This document shows positions 8,637 to 18,681 of a stretch of 64,000 bases of DNA, piece after piece. The notes under the pieces were generated by a model. The model made no database searches and had not been told where the DNA came from. It saw nothing but the letters and a program-made list of their open reading frames with translations. This DNA is from Rhipidocladum racemiflorum (Eukaryota > Streptophyta > Magnoliopsida > Poales > Poaceae). The stretch is taken from contig CM070584.1 of the NCBI GenBank assembly GCA_036346355.1, forward strand, positions 50,861,097 to 50,925,096, read 5' to 3'. The stretch's first letter is position 1. Each line of letters opens with the position of its first letter. Made by a program: the position numbers and the translations under genes.

Positions 8637-11288
8637 ATGGAGACCTTCAAGCCCTCCTCGCGCTTCAGCTCGGCACCATCCTCCCGCACCTCCACCAATG
8701 GCGCCGTTGCCAACTCGACCGCGTCGCCATCCCCATTGTGGTCTCGAAGCCCATCTCCGCCTGGCTTCCTTCCGCCGCCACCGCCGCAACTTCGATCCAC
8801 GTCCACCACCACCATGGCGACTTCCCTCGTGCTCGGTTCCTCCTCATCCTCTATTTTCATTTTTGGCTCAAGTACCACTGCTACCACAACCAGTGCCCTG
8901 ACGATGGCACATACGGATTCTATGCTGGCAAGAATGGTAGTCGCCCAACAGAGTCTGGCGAAGCAAATGGAAAGAACAACGGCAGCGGTGAGGAGTATGT
9001 GTGTTAATTTGGGCATTGAAGATGTACTGGAAGAAGACATATACCGGGTGTCTGAAGGAATGCTTGAGGACATTCCAGGAAATGGAATTGCTGAGCAAGA
9101 AAGCCTGATGGGAATGAAGAAGCTAAGTAGTTCTTCAGAAGATTTAAGTGACAATGATGGCACTCAAGATACTGATGCTGAAATTATTGATCCTCCAAGG
9201 AATGAGGAGATGTTGGATGTTGCTGAACTTGTGGGGGATCATATCCAGCATTCACAAAAACTGAATGTGACAGTTTCTAGCAATGCGCATGAGCTACTGG
9301 AATGCCCTGTGCATTTGGATGCCAAGTATCCTCCAGTTCACCAGTGCTCCAATGGTCATACTCTATGTTCTGGTTGCAAGCCAAGGGTTCATAATCGCTG
9401 CCCCACTTGCAGGCATGAACTGGGTAACATAAGATGCCCAGCTCTGGAGAAGTTGGCTGCATCGCTAGAACTTCCAGGCAGGTACCAGAACTTTGGGTGC
9501 TTGGGAATATACCCATGCTATTGCAAGCTAAAGCATGAATCACAGTGCCAATACAAGCCCTACGGTTGCCCATATGCTGGATCTGAATGCACTGTCACTG
9601 GGGACATTTCATATTTAGTAAGTCACTTGAAAGATGAGCATAAGGTGGACATGCACAATGGAAGCACCTTCAACTGCTTGGGGCCATTTTCCTGCCTGCA
9701 CTTCAAGGCAGCTCAAGGAGAGTACATTGCTCCAGAGAAGATTGAGGATGTCTATGCTAAGTGCAAGTTAATTGCCCAATGCTTTGTATATGAATCTGTG
9801 ATTGATGAAGGCGTCCTTGCCTTTTCTATTAACACTCTTAATGATGATGAAGAAGGTTCAAATGGAAGTAGCACCTCAGAAAATTCTGGTCAGCAGTTAC
9901 TTACTGTCGATGCTGATGCCCGATTACAGAGGCCATGGGATCCTGGAGGCTACACGCTTGTATTTGATGGATTGAAAGGACATTACAATTGGTTATATTC
10001 CAGTTTTATTTCCTCAGTGATATATGCTGCAATGAGTAGTTCAAGGGATATAGCAATTGGTCCTATTGCTGTGGTTTATCTTTTACTAAGTTCAATACTA
10101 CAAAATGAGGCTAACCCTGTCAAAAACAAGGAGGTTTTTCTTGCTCTTGCTATGGCAGCAATTGGGGTGTCGCAATCAAGTACCCTTACATCTGATTCTT
10201 CCAAAGCACAATCAGCTGCATCTTCTATATTTGCAATAGTGGACCGTAAATCTAGGATAGACCCAAGTGATAATGCAGGGGTGACTATCGAGACACTATG
10301 TGGCAAGATCGAGTTCCAGCATGTCAGCTTCAGATATCCTACCAGGCCGGATGTTGAGATTTTCCGAGACCTATGCTTGACGATTCATTCCGGAAAGACC
10401 GTTGCACTTGTTGGAGAGAGTGGCAGTGGCAAATCAACAGCCATGTCATTGCTTCAGAGGTTTTATGATCCTGACGTAGGCCATGTACTCCTAGATGGTG
10501 TGGACATACAGAAGTTTCAGCTGAGGTGGCTAAGGCAACAAATGGGCCTGGTGAGTCAAGAACCGGCCCTGTTCAACGACACAGTACGAGCAAATATTGC
10601 ATATGGAAAGGAGGGAGAAGCAACAGAATCTGAAATCATAGCTGCTGCAGAATTGGCAAATGCTCACAAGTTCATCAGTTCTTCACTCCAGGGGTATGAC
10701 ACAATGGTTGGGGAGCGTGGATCTCAGCTGTCTGGAGGGCAAAAGCAGCGTGTTGCCATCGCGCGTGCAATCGTGAAGGACCCTAAGATCCTGCTGGTGG
10801 ATGAAGCAACCAGTGCACTGGATGCTGAATCCGAACGGGTGGTTCAGGATGCACTAGACAGAGTGATGGTCAACCGGACAACAGTGATCGTCGCGCACTG
10901 TTTATCTACAATACAAAATGCTGATTTAATCGCGGTTGTGAAAAATGAAAAATATGAATTGAACATTGACAAGATGCAGGAGGTGCACAGCCGAGAGCCA
11001 CGATTCTTTCATGCTAATCAGTTCTTATCATATTGCAATGGTGCAGCTCGTAATAGGAGCATAATTTCTGGCTTGAATTCGTATGGTTTCTATACTGGTG
11101 ACAGTAATGCACTTGCAGCAAAGAGGGACCCCGGAATTATATGGATGCAATGTCAAGCCATGTTTTTGCTTGGGGACAAGCAAAATTTCAAGGGGGCGGT
11201 AATGTCACACCTGGGGGTCCCACATGTAGGAGAGAAAGAGAGAGTACTTAAGAGGGGAAACACCGGTTGTATTGGAGACAAGAAATGA
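8637..11288 (+). CDS. chimeric SINA-LACS-SULTR-ABCB ORF captured by a retrotransposon
   Basis: An uninterrupted 883-codon ORF fills the element. Residues 215-358 match a SINA/SIAH E3 ligase (RING plus SIAH zinc fingers, substrate domain mostly deleted). Residues 359-385 match the GEYIAPEKIE segment of long-chain acyl-CoA synthetases. Residues 453-499 match a plant sulfate transporter (SSRDIAIGP). Residues 500-770 are an ABCB/P-glycoprotein ATPase with Walker A GESGSGKST (593-601), LSGGQ (698-702), Walker B Asp722/Glu723 and His754. Residues 1-214, 386-452 and 771-855 are not recognised. The first RING pair reads CPVH, not CPVC. The last 28 codons lie in the 3' LTR. All captured parts are intronless and in frame, which suggests capture from spliced mRNAs. 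Whether it is expressed is unknown; a functional protein is not implied. Confidence 0.85.
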   Translation: METFKPSSRFSSAPSSRTSTNGAVANSTASPSPLWSRSPSPPGFLPPPPPQLRSTSTTTMATSLVLGSSSSSIFIFGSSTTATTTSALTMAHTDSMLARMVVAQQSLAKQMERTTAAVRSMCVNLGIEDVLEEDIYRVSEGMLEDIPGNGIAEQESLMGMKKLSSSSEDLSDNDGTQDTDAEIIDPPRNEEMLDVAELVGDHIQHSQKLNVTVSSNAHELLECPVHLDAKYPPVHQCSNGHTLCSGCKPRVHNRCPTCRHELGNIRCPALEKLAASLELPGRYQNFGCLGIYPCYCKLKHESQCQYKPYGCPYAGSECTVTGDISYLVSHLKDEHKVDMHNGSTFNCLGPFSCLHFKAAQGEYIAPEKIEDVYAKCKLIAQCFVYESVIDEGVLAFSINTLNDDEEGSNGSSTSENSGQQLLTVDADARLQRPWDPGGYTLVFDGLKGHYNWLYSSFISSVIYAAMSSSRDIAIGPIAVVYLLLSSILQNEANPVKNKEVFLALAMAAIGVSQSSTLTSDSSKAQSAASSIFAIVDRKSRIDPSDNAGVTIETLCGKIEFQHVSFRYPTRPDVEIFRDLCLTIHSGKTVALVGESGSGKSTAMSLLQRFYDPDVGHVLLDGVDIQKFQLRWLRQQMGLVSQEPALFNDTVRANIAYGKEGEATESEIIAAAELANAHKFISSSLQGYDTMVGERGSQLSGGQKQRVAIARAIVKDPKILLVDEATSALDAESERVVQDALDRVMVNRTTVIVAHCLSTIQNADLIAVVKNEKYELNIDKMQEVHSREPRFFHANQFLSYCNGAARNRSIISGLNSYGFYTGDSNALAAKRDPGIIWMQCQAMFLLGDKQNFKGAVMSHLGVPHVGEKERVLKRGNTGCIGDKK
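11191..11202 (+). other. polypurine tract of the gene-capturing element
   Basis: The G-rich run AGGGGGCGGTAA directly precedes the 3' LTR and fits the plus-strand primer. It is also translated as part of the long ORF. Confidence 0.7.
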
Positions 11289-11416
11289 AATGAAATTACC
11301 TTTGCCTGTTCTTTCTTCTTCCTCACGTTCTTCTATGTTCTTCCTTCTTTACCGATTTTTGGGTGAATCTGTCCCGAGCTCACGCCCCAGTACCCAGGTG
11401 GCCACGGGCTGTGACA
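11203..11416 (+). repeat. 3' LTR of the gene-capturing element
   Basis: A 214-bp LTR from TGTCACACC to GGCTGTGACA followed by the target duplication CATAT (11417-11421). The stop codon of the chimeric ORF (11286-11288) lies inside it. Confidence 0.93.
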
Positions 11417-11421
11417 CATAT

Positions 11422-11905
11422 TACAGGGCGTACGCCGTCATCAGCCCATCACTTTGTTTGCTGGTATACCAAAAAGGCAACTTTAAGCTGTAAGCCAAAA
11501 AAAAAAAAATCAAAGCATAGAAAAATAATGTCTACAATCGAATGTATTACCGTATTAACTCTTTTTTAGATTTACTACCGTATTAACTTGAGGTCGTGCT
11601 AATAAGCAAGCTACGTCCCTTGTATGTCTTGGTTATCTAGCTGTTCAATAGTGTGGCGGCGTGGACGCGTCACGCTATTGAACAGGACGTACGGCAGTAC
11701 TCGTCTCCACGATCGAGGAGGCCGTCACCCTCGTCGTCGTGGTCGCTCGTCGGCATGCGGGACGAGCTCATCCGAGTCAATCTGCGCTCCTGATGTCCAT
11801 TTCGTTCCACATCAACTCTAGCTCGCTCATGTAGAGTAGTACTCTTCGATTGCTTGTGTGTTGTACTGTTGCTCATCGTCGACCTACAAACGTGAGCATA
11901 GCAAC
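11422..11905. other. intergenic with a perfect hairpin
   Basis: No gene recognised. A perfect 11-bp inverted repeat (CTGTTCAATAG at 11641-11651, CTATTGAACAG at 11675-11685) with a 23-base GC-rich spacer could form a hairpin. Confidence 0.55.
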
Positions 11906-13963
11906 TGAAATAACCTCAAAAATTTCAAAATTATTTTATTTGAATTTAGTTTGGATTTGATTTGTTATTGGGCCTCCTCCGCTTTTGGGTCGTTTTTCCA
12001 GTCCGACCGCTTTTCGGCCCACTCCCCCGCCCCAGCTCAGCGCCGCGCCCGGCTCCCTCGCATCCACCTCCGGTGCCCCGCCCTTGCGCTCGGACCGCAC
12101 ACACACCCTGCGCCGAGCGTCGGCAACCCCATCGTCGCGCCCGGCCGCCCCCCCACCCCCCGACCTCAGTCCTCCTTGCCCCCTTGCCCCTTCCCCTTCC
12201 CCTTCCCACGTGAGCCTTCTTCCCCCACCCCCACCCCCGGCGCCGGCTGCTCACGCCGTTGCCCTCTTCTCTCCCGTCTGGTTGAACCCTGGCCGCCCCC
12301 ACACTGTGCAGCCCAGTTCATTTTCTTTTCTTTTTCTTATTTCCCTTTTTCGAATTTATATAATCCAAAAAATCTAGAAAAATCCCAAAATTTCCAAATT
12401 TTTTTGAAAATCCCAAAAATACATATTCTTGATCCACCCGAGCCATTGAGTCCAAAATGGCCTCCGTTCTGCCAAATAAGGTCTCCAAAATTTTCAAAAT
12501 GATTGAAATGCCCTTCAATTCCTTCTCCGGCCCTCGTTCTAATTTTTGTTTCTGTTTTTATTTTGTCGTTTATTTATCAGTTTTCATTTCTTGCGCTAGA
12601 TCCGATCGTTAAGCCGTATTCGGAGCAAGAGCAGTACCAAGAGCATGACCAGTACGGAGCTGAGCCCGACTACAGCTTCTACGATCTCGACGACCTGTCA
12701 GCCCAGTAAGGCAAGCCACACCCCTTGAACATGTTGAACCCAGTTTGTCAATAGTATATTAGTGATTAATTTTTAATGCATTATTTTACTCATATTTTTA
12801 AATATTGCAAAGATAATTTAGAATGACATGATGCTAACTACAACCGATCAATTGCTTAGCCTTCCTTGATTTTGAGCCTTATTAGCCTTGTATAGCCTTA
12901 GTTGTATTTATTGAACCCTCGTAGTTATTAATTATTGTTCCACCCTTAGTCTTTAAAAACTAGCGAGCTTTGAGCTCAGTGTCTTTCAAAAGATGTTGCA
13001 ACGGTCAGGGTGATAGTGTTGGGCTACCCACGAGGTGGATGCTAGCCCGACCCCCAGCCGATGACGGAAGCCATGGTTGGTTGGTGGTTAGTACAGCTGG
13101 TACCAGGTTTGTGGTTGTAATGGCTTGTTCTTTGGCAGTTAAGGATAACCCCCTTGAGCAAAGTAAATAACTTAAGTTCTCGCTCATCCACAAGTTGGGG
13201 CCGATAAGTTTGATTGAACCGTTTCCCAATATAGCTCAATACACTGTGCTTTCCCTTAGAATACCTACATAATTGTAGTTACCATTCTCGTAACTAGAAT
13301 GGATCGTGTATCGATCAGGGTGGAACCGAAATGGGCAGCGCCGTGCAGGGTGCTGTCATTTGCCGATTTCACAATGGTAGGCACCCACACAATACCAGAT
13401 CGCATCTCCCGCCTAAGCCAGTGGGTCCTCGAACCTACCGGGTAGGAGCTACAATGGGAAAGTACGACAAAGGCTAGGATCATCTTGATCCGGCCGCATG
13501 CATTTAAGTTGCATGTAATCGCACGGCATTAACGGTCATATATATCTTGTGGGTAAAGCTGAGCAACTCTGCAGAGTGATTTGTCAATGGTATTCGAAAA
13601 CACCGTGCTTGACTCCCGCATGCATTTAAGTTTGAATTGTGGTGACTCCCGAAACCTCGCTAAAGTAATATTTGGAATTGGTGAATCTGGCGTAATTGGT
13701 TAACTTTGTGAAAACACACCCCCGGCTACTTTATGGTTTGTATATCAAATGTAGCTAAGTTTGCAAATAAATCTGCATCCACCTACTTATAACCTGGTGC
13801 CAATCCTTGAAATTCTCTGCATACAGTATTCAGTATTCTGGTGCGATTTGTTAAGTACTGTTGTGTACTCATTCTTGCTTCATTAAATCCAGCAGATTTC
13901 CAAGAAGCTGGAGCTAACCAGGAGTTCGTAGATGGTAATTTAGTCTGATTTTAGGTCATTACA
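11906..13963 (+). mobile_element. long LTR-like repeat (solo LTR or fragment), copy 1
   Basis: Starts TGAAATAACC and ends GGTCATTACA, near-perfect inverted termini of LTR type. The same family occurs reversed at about 34965-37405, sharing the start (TGAAATGACC), an acidic Gln/Tyr-rich coding-like stretch (here 12610-12705) and the 3' third. Flanks GCAAC and CATAT do not match, so no target duplication is seen. The length and GC-rich first half suggest a long-LTR Ty3/Gypsy type; that assignment is inference. Confidence 0.65.
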
Positions 13964-13969
13964 CATATC

Positions 13970-14380
13970 AAGAATATGCATCAATCTCAAGTCTAAGGAT
14001 ATAGCATACACATTGTTCTGAGATCAACTGATAACAAGAAGAATACAATGTTCTCGCAGTGTCTCAGGATGGGTCGATCCAACTCCATGTTCTCTAACAG
14101 GAGTCCATATTATTGGTTTTATATATCCATATCCATGACCCGTGAAACATGGTCATCAACCAATACATATGCTAGTCTATACATATGTGTCCTCATATGA
14201 TTATTGACTAGGGATGACTTTAGAATAATCATCATGTGGTCATTATAGAGTTTCACTAACAAGTCACGTACTTGCTAAATAAATAATGATGAGATTATTT
14301 AACAAACAAGATGATAAATCATGAACATTAGAAAATATAATCATCTCTATGATTAATTGCCTCTAGGCATATTTCCAACA
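13970..14380 (-). mobile_element. BARE/Angela-like Copia LTR fragment
   Basis: Read on the minus strand it begins TGTTGGAAATATGCCTAGAG, the well-known start of BARE-1/Angela/RIRE1 LTRs. It is only about 410 bp and lacks a recognisable LTR end at 13970, so it is probably truncated. ATATC occurs on both sides (13965-13969 and 14381-14385), which could be a target duplication or chance. Confidence 0.6.
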
Positions 14381-14782
14381 ATATCTCTTCGCTCTCGGTA
14401 TTCTTCCCGTTGCCACCTACTAGGCCTCATCCTCCCTAGCTCCCTATCACCAGAATGATAGCCATCCTTTGGTGTTGGAAGACACAATATCCCTTGCTAG
14501 TGAGAAACATGCCCTTCTTGGAGCGGGGTGGCGTCAGGATTGGAGTGGTTTGTGGCGTGGTGGAGTGACGGAGTTGGGGATAGTATTAGGGTAGGATGGG
14601 TATTTAAGGGGTGAGATGAGCGGTGGGCTTTGAGTCCGATAGTTAAGACAAAATTGACCCAAATGCGTGAATTTCTTAGTTGATTCATGTATAGTCACTC
14701 TCTTTTATATCTTTTAAGGTTTTTATTTTTAACTGGTTGAATGTGGTAATCAACCTTTTCATTGAAATATATTAATTCGGAG
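14381..14782. repeat. duplicated segment A, first copy
   Basis: The part at about 14540-14770 resembles 15640-15815: both contain GGGTGAGATGAG/GGGTGAAATGAG and AATGCGTGA...TTAGTTGATTCATGT. Together with segment B (14783-15200 and 16455-16890) this marks a tandem duplication of about 1.1 kb ending at the polygalacturonase gene. Confidence 0.6.
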
Positions 14783-15200
14783 TTTAAGGCCTTACAGAGT
14801 TAGAGCTACTTCTTGAAAATGTTTTCCCTATGCAGGGCTTGAAAAATATTGGCCCAAAGCTCCCACGTAGGCTCGTGACAACTGATAGGGTTGTCCTAAT
14901 TCGAATGTGCAACCTATACACTGTGTGTGGTACAATTTATCAAGTATGCTGGGAGCACAAATATAGTGGATCAACATAGAAAGTAGACGGTGAGGCTGTG
15001 AATGGGTTGAAATGGGGAAGTGATTAATCTTGAGGTATTCCTTTCATATGTATGGCAAATTGGCATGCAGCTGAACAGAAGTTCGTACATTGATGCCAAC
15101 TATTTATTCACCTACGTACAATGTACTATCCTAGAAAGGCTGGCCATCCAATGACAGGAACCAAGTTCATTGGTATAGTTGTAAAGTGTTAATTCAACTG
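14783..15200 (-). pseudogene. duplicated 3' flank of the polygalacturonase gene
   Basis: Matches 16455-16890, the region just downstream of the polygalacturonase stop, over most of its length; shared words include AGAAAGTAGACGGTGA, ATGGCAAATTGGCA and CGTACAATGTACTA. The similarity fades where the last exon would begin, so only the gene's tail was kept. It is a relic of a second tandem gene copy. Confidence 0.7.
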
Positions 15201-15815
15201 TCCAGTGTTTTTTTTGTGAAATCATCAAATTTCTGACCTTTGGATTATGCTTGACAATGGACCTTCTTCTCCATCTCCGGTTAGGCCGACCGGCGCAAGT
15301 GACACCGGCTCCGATGAATCTAACTTGTTGGTGCCTCACGCCGCACTCTACGAAGTCACACGACAGCTTCTGTCACCAATTTCTCTATGTCGAGTGTCCT
15401 CCCCCTTTGTTATATTAAGGAGATGCACCAGAGATGATGACTAGGAAAGGATGAGGAGATGATGCGTGGTGGACACCGATGACATGAGGCACCGGCATGC
15501 GGGAGGAAGAGGTGGTGCGCGACAACGGATCTAGACAGGGAGAAGGGGATGGCCGTGGCGATGGTGCTTGACGGCGAAGGAGGAATGGGATGGTGGTGCG
15601 CAGTGGCAAAGGAGGAACAGGGTGCGACAGGGTGGGTGTGGGTTGCGGCTGGGTGGAGTGGTAGGGTTTGGGTAGGGTGGGGATTTTAGGGGTGAAATGA
15701 GAGGTAGAATTTGGATTTGGTGGTTAATAAAAATTGATAGAAATGCGTGATTATTTTAGTTGATTCATGTGTAACCACTCCCTTTTTGTTATGTTTTAAG
15801 TTCTTTATTTTTAGG
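15201..15815. repeat. spacer and duplicated segment A, second copy
   Basis: 15201-15600 has short GC-rich ORFs with no recognised product. About 15640-15815 repeats the segment seen at 14540-14770. Confidence 0.5.
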
Positions 15816-15821
15816 GATAAT

Positions 15822-16430
15822 TTATACTATACCACTTCAAAGAGTGCCAACTACTGAAATACCACTCCAAAGGTTTTTCTTGAGAGAATACCACTCCAAA
15901 GAGTTTTGAATTCACACAATACCATTTCAATGCCTTTTTTTGTATTTTCCTGATTTTTCATTTTCCCAAGCCATGGGAAGTTACCTATTTGCCCTTGGGC
16001 GAACCACACGCCTGGTTCAGCTTGACCGATCACGTCCGACCCAACCATATGCTGCCTTGAACCTCTCCAAAGAGAAGAAGTCGTGGACAAAAGTCTCAAT
16101 GACATTGCTCTGTGTATATATGAATTTTAGAGCATGGTAACAAGGCTTTCCAATAAGCTACCATTCTCTGCACATGCACTCCTTTGTGCCTAAGTCCACC
16201 ACATGCATTCTGTTTGTGTCAAGTTCCACAACCTCTGCATTTTGCAACCCATTCGATCTTGACCACCCTCAAGTTGTTCAAATCTCTTGTTCTGGCATTA
16301 AGTTGCAAAATAATAGCAGGCAACTTCGTCCCTTGAAGGCTTTCACCAAAACTCTTTGGAGTGGTATTATCTGTTTAAATTTTTTTGAAGCCATGCATAT
16401 TCCAATGGTTGGCACTCTTTGGAGTCGTAA
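15822..16430. mobile_element. foldback/MITE-like element with paired subterminal repeats
   Basis: The left arm has CTTCAAAGAGTGCCAAC near 15834-15851 and TACCACTCCAAAGAGTTTT near 15890-15908. The right arm carries their inverted copies: AAAACTCTTTGGAGTGGTA near 16349-16367 and GTTGGCACTCTTTGGAG near 16408-16424. It separates segment A from segment B in this repeat unit, so it inserted after the duplication. No coding capacity; a target duplication was not found. Confidence 0.65.
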
Positions 16431-16929
16431 TCAGTTTTTGCATTAAAAGCTATTAATCCAGAGTTAAAGCCTTAAAGCTGCTTTAAAGACTGTTTATGCT
16501 CTCCGTAGACAAGGCTTTGAAATATATTGGCCAAAAGCACCCCATGCACGTCTTCGATCATTTAAGGGCATGTAACTGACAACTGAAAGCGTTGCCCTAA
16601 TTCTATGCTCAACCTATGAAATATACTGATCTACATTGTGTGTGGTGCAACCGTACAACTTACAAAGGATGTGTGTTGGGTCTTGGGAGCACAAATACAC
16701 AGTCGATCAAAATAGAAAGTAGACGGTGATGCCGTGAAGAGGTCGAAATGGGTAGGTGCGGTATCTTGAGGAAGTCATTTCATATATATGGCAAATTGGC
16801 AACTAATTAAACAGAAATTCGTATGTAGATGGCAACTATATATACTCGTACGTACAATGTACTACTGTCTTAGAAAAAAGATGCCCATCCAGTGACAAGA
16901 ACAAAGTTCACCGGCCGAGCTGTTCAGGA

Positions 16930-18619
16930 TTACACTGCGTGAACATCTTCCTCGATCGGAACGCTTGGGCTCGGCGCTTGCGCCTCCGAATCGGGCGTCC
17001 CCTTCACGTTGATGAATTGTGTGCGAGACGGCTGGTCGCCGCACTTGATGTTGATGCGGTCGAGGTGCACCCCGGTGCATGGCCGGTCCTCGCTGCACCG
17101 CAGCAGCACCGCGACCTTGCTGTTGGACGTGCCCTCGATCCTCTTGTACGTCACGTCGCTGATCTCCACCTGCGAAGGCTGCTTGATTGCTCAGGCAACG
17201 ACCAGTCGACAGCAGCGTCAAGCTCAGTTCTGGTAAGCCACCGCCGTGATCTAGCTCGACGATGGAATTAACCGGTCGCAAGTGGCGGTCGTACCTTATC
17301 GATGTCGGAGCACTGGTGATCGGGGCAGTACTGCTGGTCGATGATGATGGGGTTTGAGACGTTGACCATGGTGATGTCCTCGAAGGTGACGCTGTACGCG
17401 CGGCCCGGCGGTGACCCCGGCCACGTCTTGATGCGCACCCCGTTCGTCGTGCCCCGCAGCGTGCAGTTCTTGACCAGCAGCCCATGCACATCCTCCTCGC
17501 CTTTCTTCCTCCCCAAGCTCCCAACGCTGCAACCGCGCACGCAAACAAATCTTGAGCTTTCAAGTAGTAATAAAGCCCCTATCTGTAGTTTGCAAGCTAT
17601 GCATTATGCTTTTTTGGTATTGGACCTGATGCCGTGGCCGGGGCCGCAGATGACGCCGCTGACGACGACGTCGGTGGAGCCGGGACCGACGGACACGCAG
17701 TCGTCGCCGGTGCCGATGACGGAGTTGGTGATGCTGACGTGGCTGGAGAGGCCGACGTGGATGCCGTCCGTGTTGCGGCTGGCCCCGGGTGCGTGGATGT
17801 GGAGGCCCTCCGCCGCGACATGGCTGCTGCGGTGGAAGGACACGTGGAAGCCCCGGCTGTCCAAGAACGTCAGGCCCCTCACAGTCGAGTTCGCCACGAC
17901 GTTAAACTCCAGGGTCTGCACAATGACCAGATCATCTCACCATTTCGTTCAAAAAAAGAAAACTTGGCTGATCAGTCTTGAACGGGTTAATCACCGTTGT
18001 CCGCTTGGGTTTGTTGGTTTCAGCGCCGCCCTGGCCGTCGAGGGTGCCGTTGCCGGTGACCAGGAGGTTGCATAGGCCACTGAAAGTGATCCAGGTATCA
18101 CCCGAGAGATGGCAGCCGCCCGCGCACGGCTGGAGTACGCCGTCGATCACCACGGCGGGCGCGTCGCCATTCTTGCACGGCCCTGAAAACTCGACGGCGC
18201 TGACGGCGAAGGTGCCCCCGGGGATCAGGAGCGTCGCGTTAGCGACCGTGGAGCCGCACGCCGCACGCCACGCAGCCAATAGTGCCTGGACAGGGGTGAC
18301 GCGCGGATCAGAAAACCACAACCAGCTAGTAGGGGAACATCGCATGCATTTACCAGCAAAAACACCGAGCAATTGACAAACGCGTCAAATCTACTTTGGG
18401 AATTTCGTCAGGGACATCAAATCAGCAAACAGCTAATGCAAACTATTCTGAGATGACAGAGGATTGATGGAATTAAACGGTACTCACGTCTTTGTTGTCT
18501 TCCCGGCTCGGCGCCGCTCCATACTCGGTTATATCATAGACGGCGCCGCTGTTCTTGCCGTGTACGTGGTCACCGTAAAGCACAATTAACAAGATGAAGA
18601 CATTGAGGATGGCAGGCAT
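16930..18619 (-). CDS. polygalacturonase (GH28), five exons
   Basis: Hydrolyses alpha-1,4 galacturonan (pectin) in the wall or secretory path. Exons on the minus strand: 18619-18488, 18285-17995, 17915-17626, 17526-17295, 17169-16930; every intron is GT-AG and the phases (0,0,2,0) give one 394-aa frame. Residues 1-20 are a hydrophobic signal peptide. All GH28 motifs are present: NTD (189-191), the GDD pair (Asp212, Asp213), GHG (His235) and RIK (Arg269, Lys271). The compact size and single GH28 domain resemble grass pollen exopolygalacturonases (group 13 pollen allergens); exo- versus endo-action cannot be settled by eye. Broken duplicates of its two ends flank it. Confidence 0.93.
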
Positions 18620-18671
18620 ATTGTTGGTATCAAAGTTCAGATCCGAGTAACTTTGGAGAAATCTTCACCTC

Positions 18672-18681
18672 TTATATATAC
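18672..18681 (-). promoter_or_regulatory. TATA box of the polygalacturonase gene
   Basis: TATATATAAG on the minus strand, about 55-65 bp upstream of the ATG. This implies a short leader of roughly 25-30 bases. Confidence 0.65.

Larger units (their letters stand above)
1697..11416 (+). mobile_element. non-autonomous LTR retrotransposon carrying captured host gene pieces
   Basis: The element starts TGTCACACC and ends GGCTGTGACA, and is flanked by the perfect 5-bp target duplication CATAT (1692-1696 and 11417-11421). Its 5' LTR is split: 21 bp at 1697-1717 and the rest at 8015-8220, with a younger Copia element inserted between. The intact 3' LTR is 11203-11416. A primer binding site follows the 5' LTR and a purine-rich tract precedes the 3' LTR. 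The interior has no gag, protease, integrase, reverse transcriptase or RNase H; instead it holds one 883-codon ORF built from host gene fragments. It must therefore have moved with proteins from a relative. The two LTR copies differ by about five substitutions and one 13-bp indel over roughly 206 aligned bases (counted by eye), so the insertion is fairly recent. Confidence 0.92.

Noticed and set aside
8215..9163. Several 120-250-codon ORFs on both strands in the GC-rich leader
   Set aside because: Overlapping frames of low complexity (Arg/Pro/Ala) without motifs; treated as composition artefacts.
8637..11288. Reading the long ORF as a normal host ABC transporter gene
   Set aside because: It lacks the transmembrane domains and second ATPase domain of ABCB proteins, is fused to unrelated families and lies between a primer binding site and a 3' LTR.
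13965..14385. ATATC on both sides of the BARE-like fragment as proof of a complete solo LTR
   Set aside because: The left end does not have the expected CA/TG terminus and the fragment is much shorter than such LTRs, so the match may be chance.
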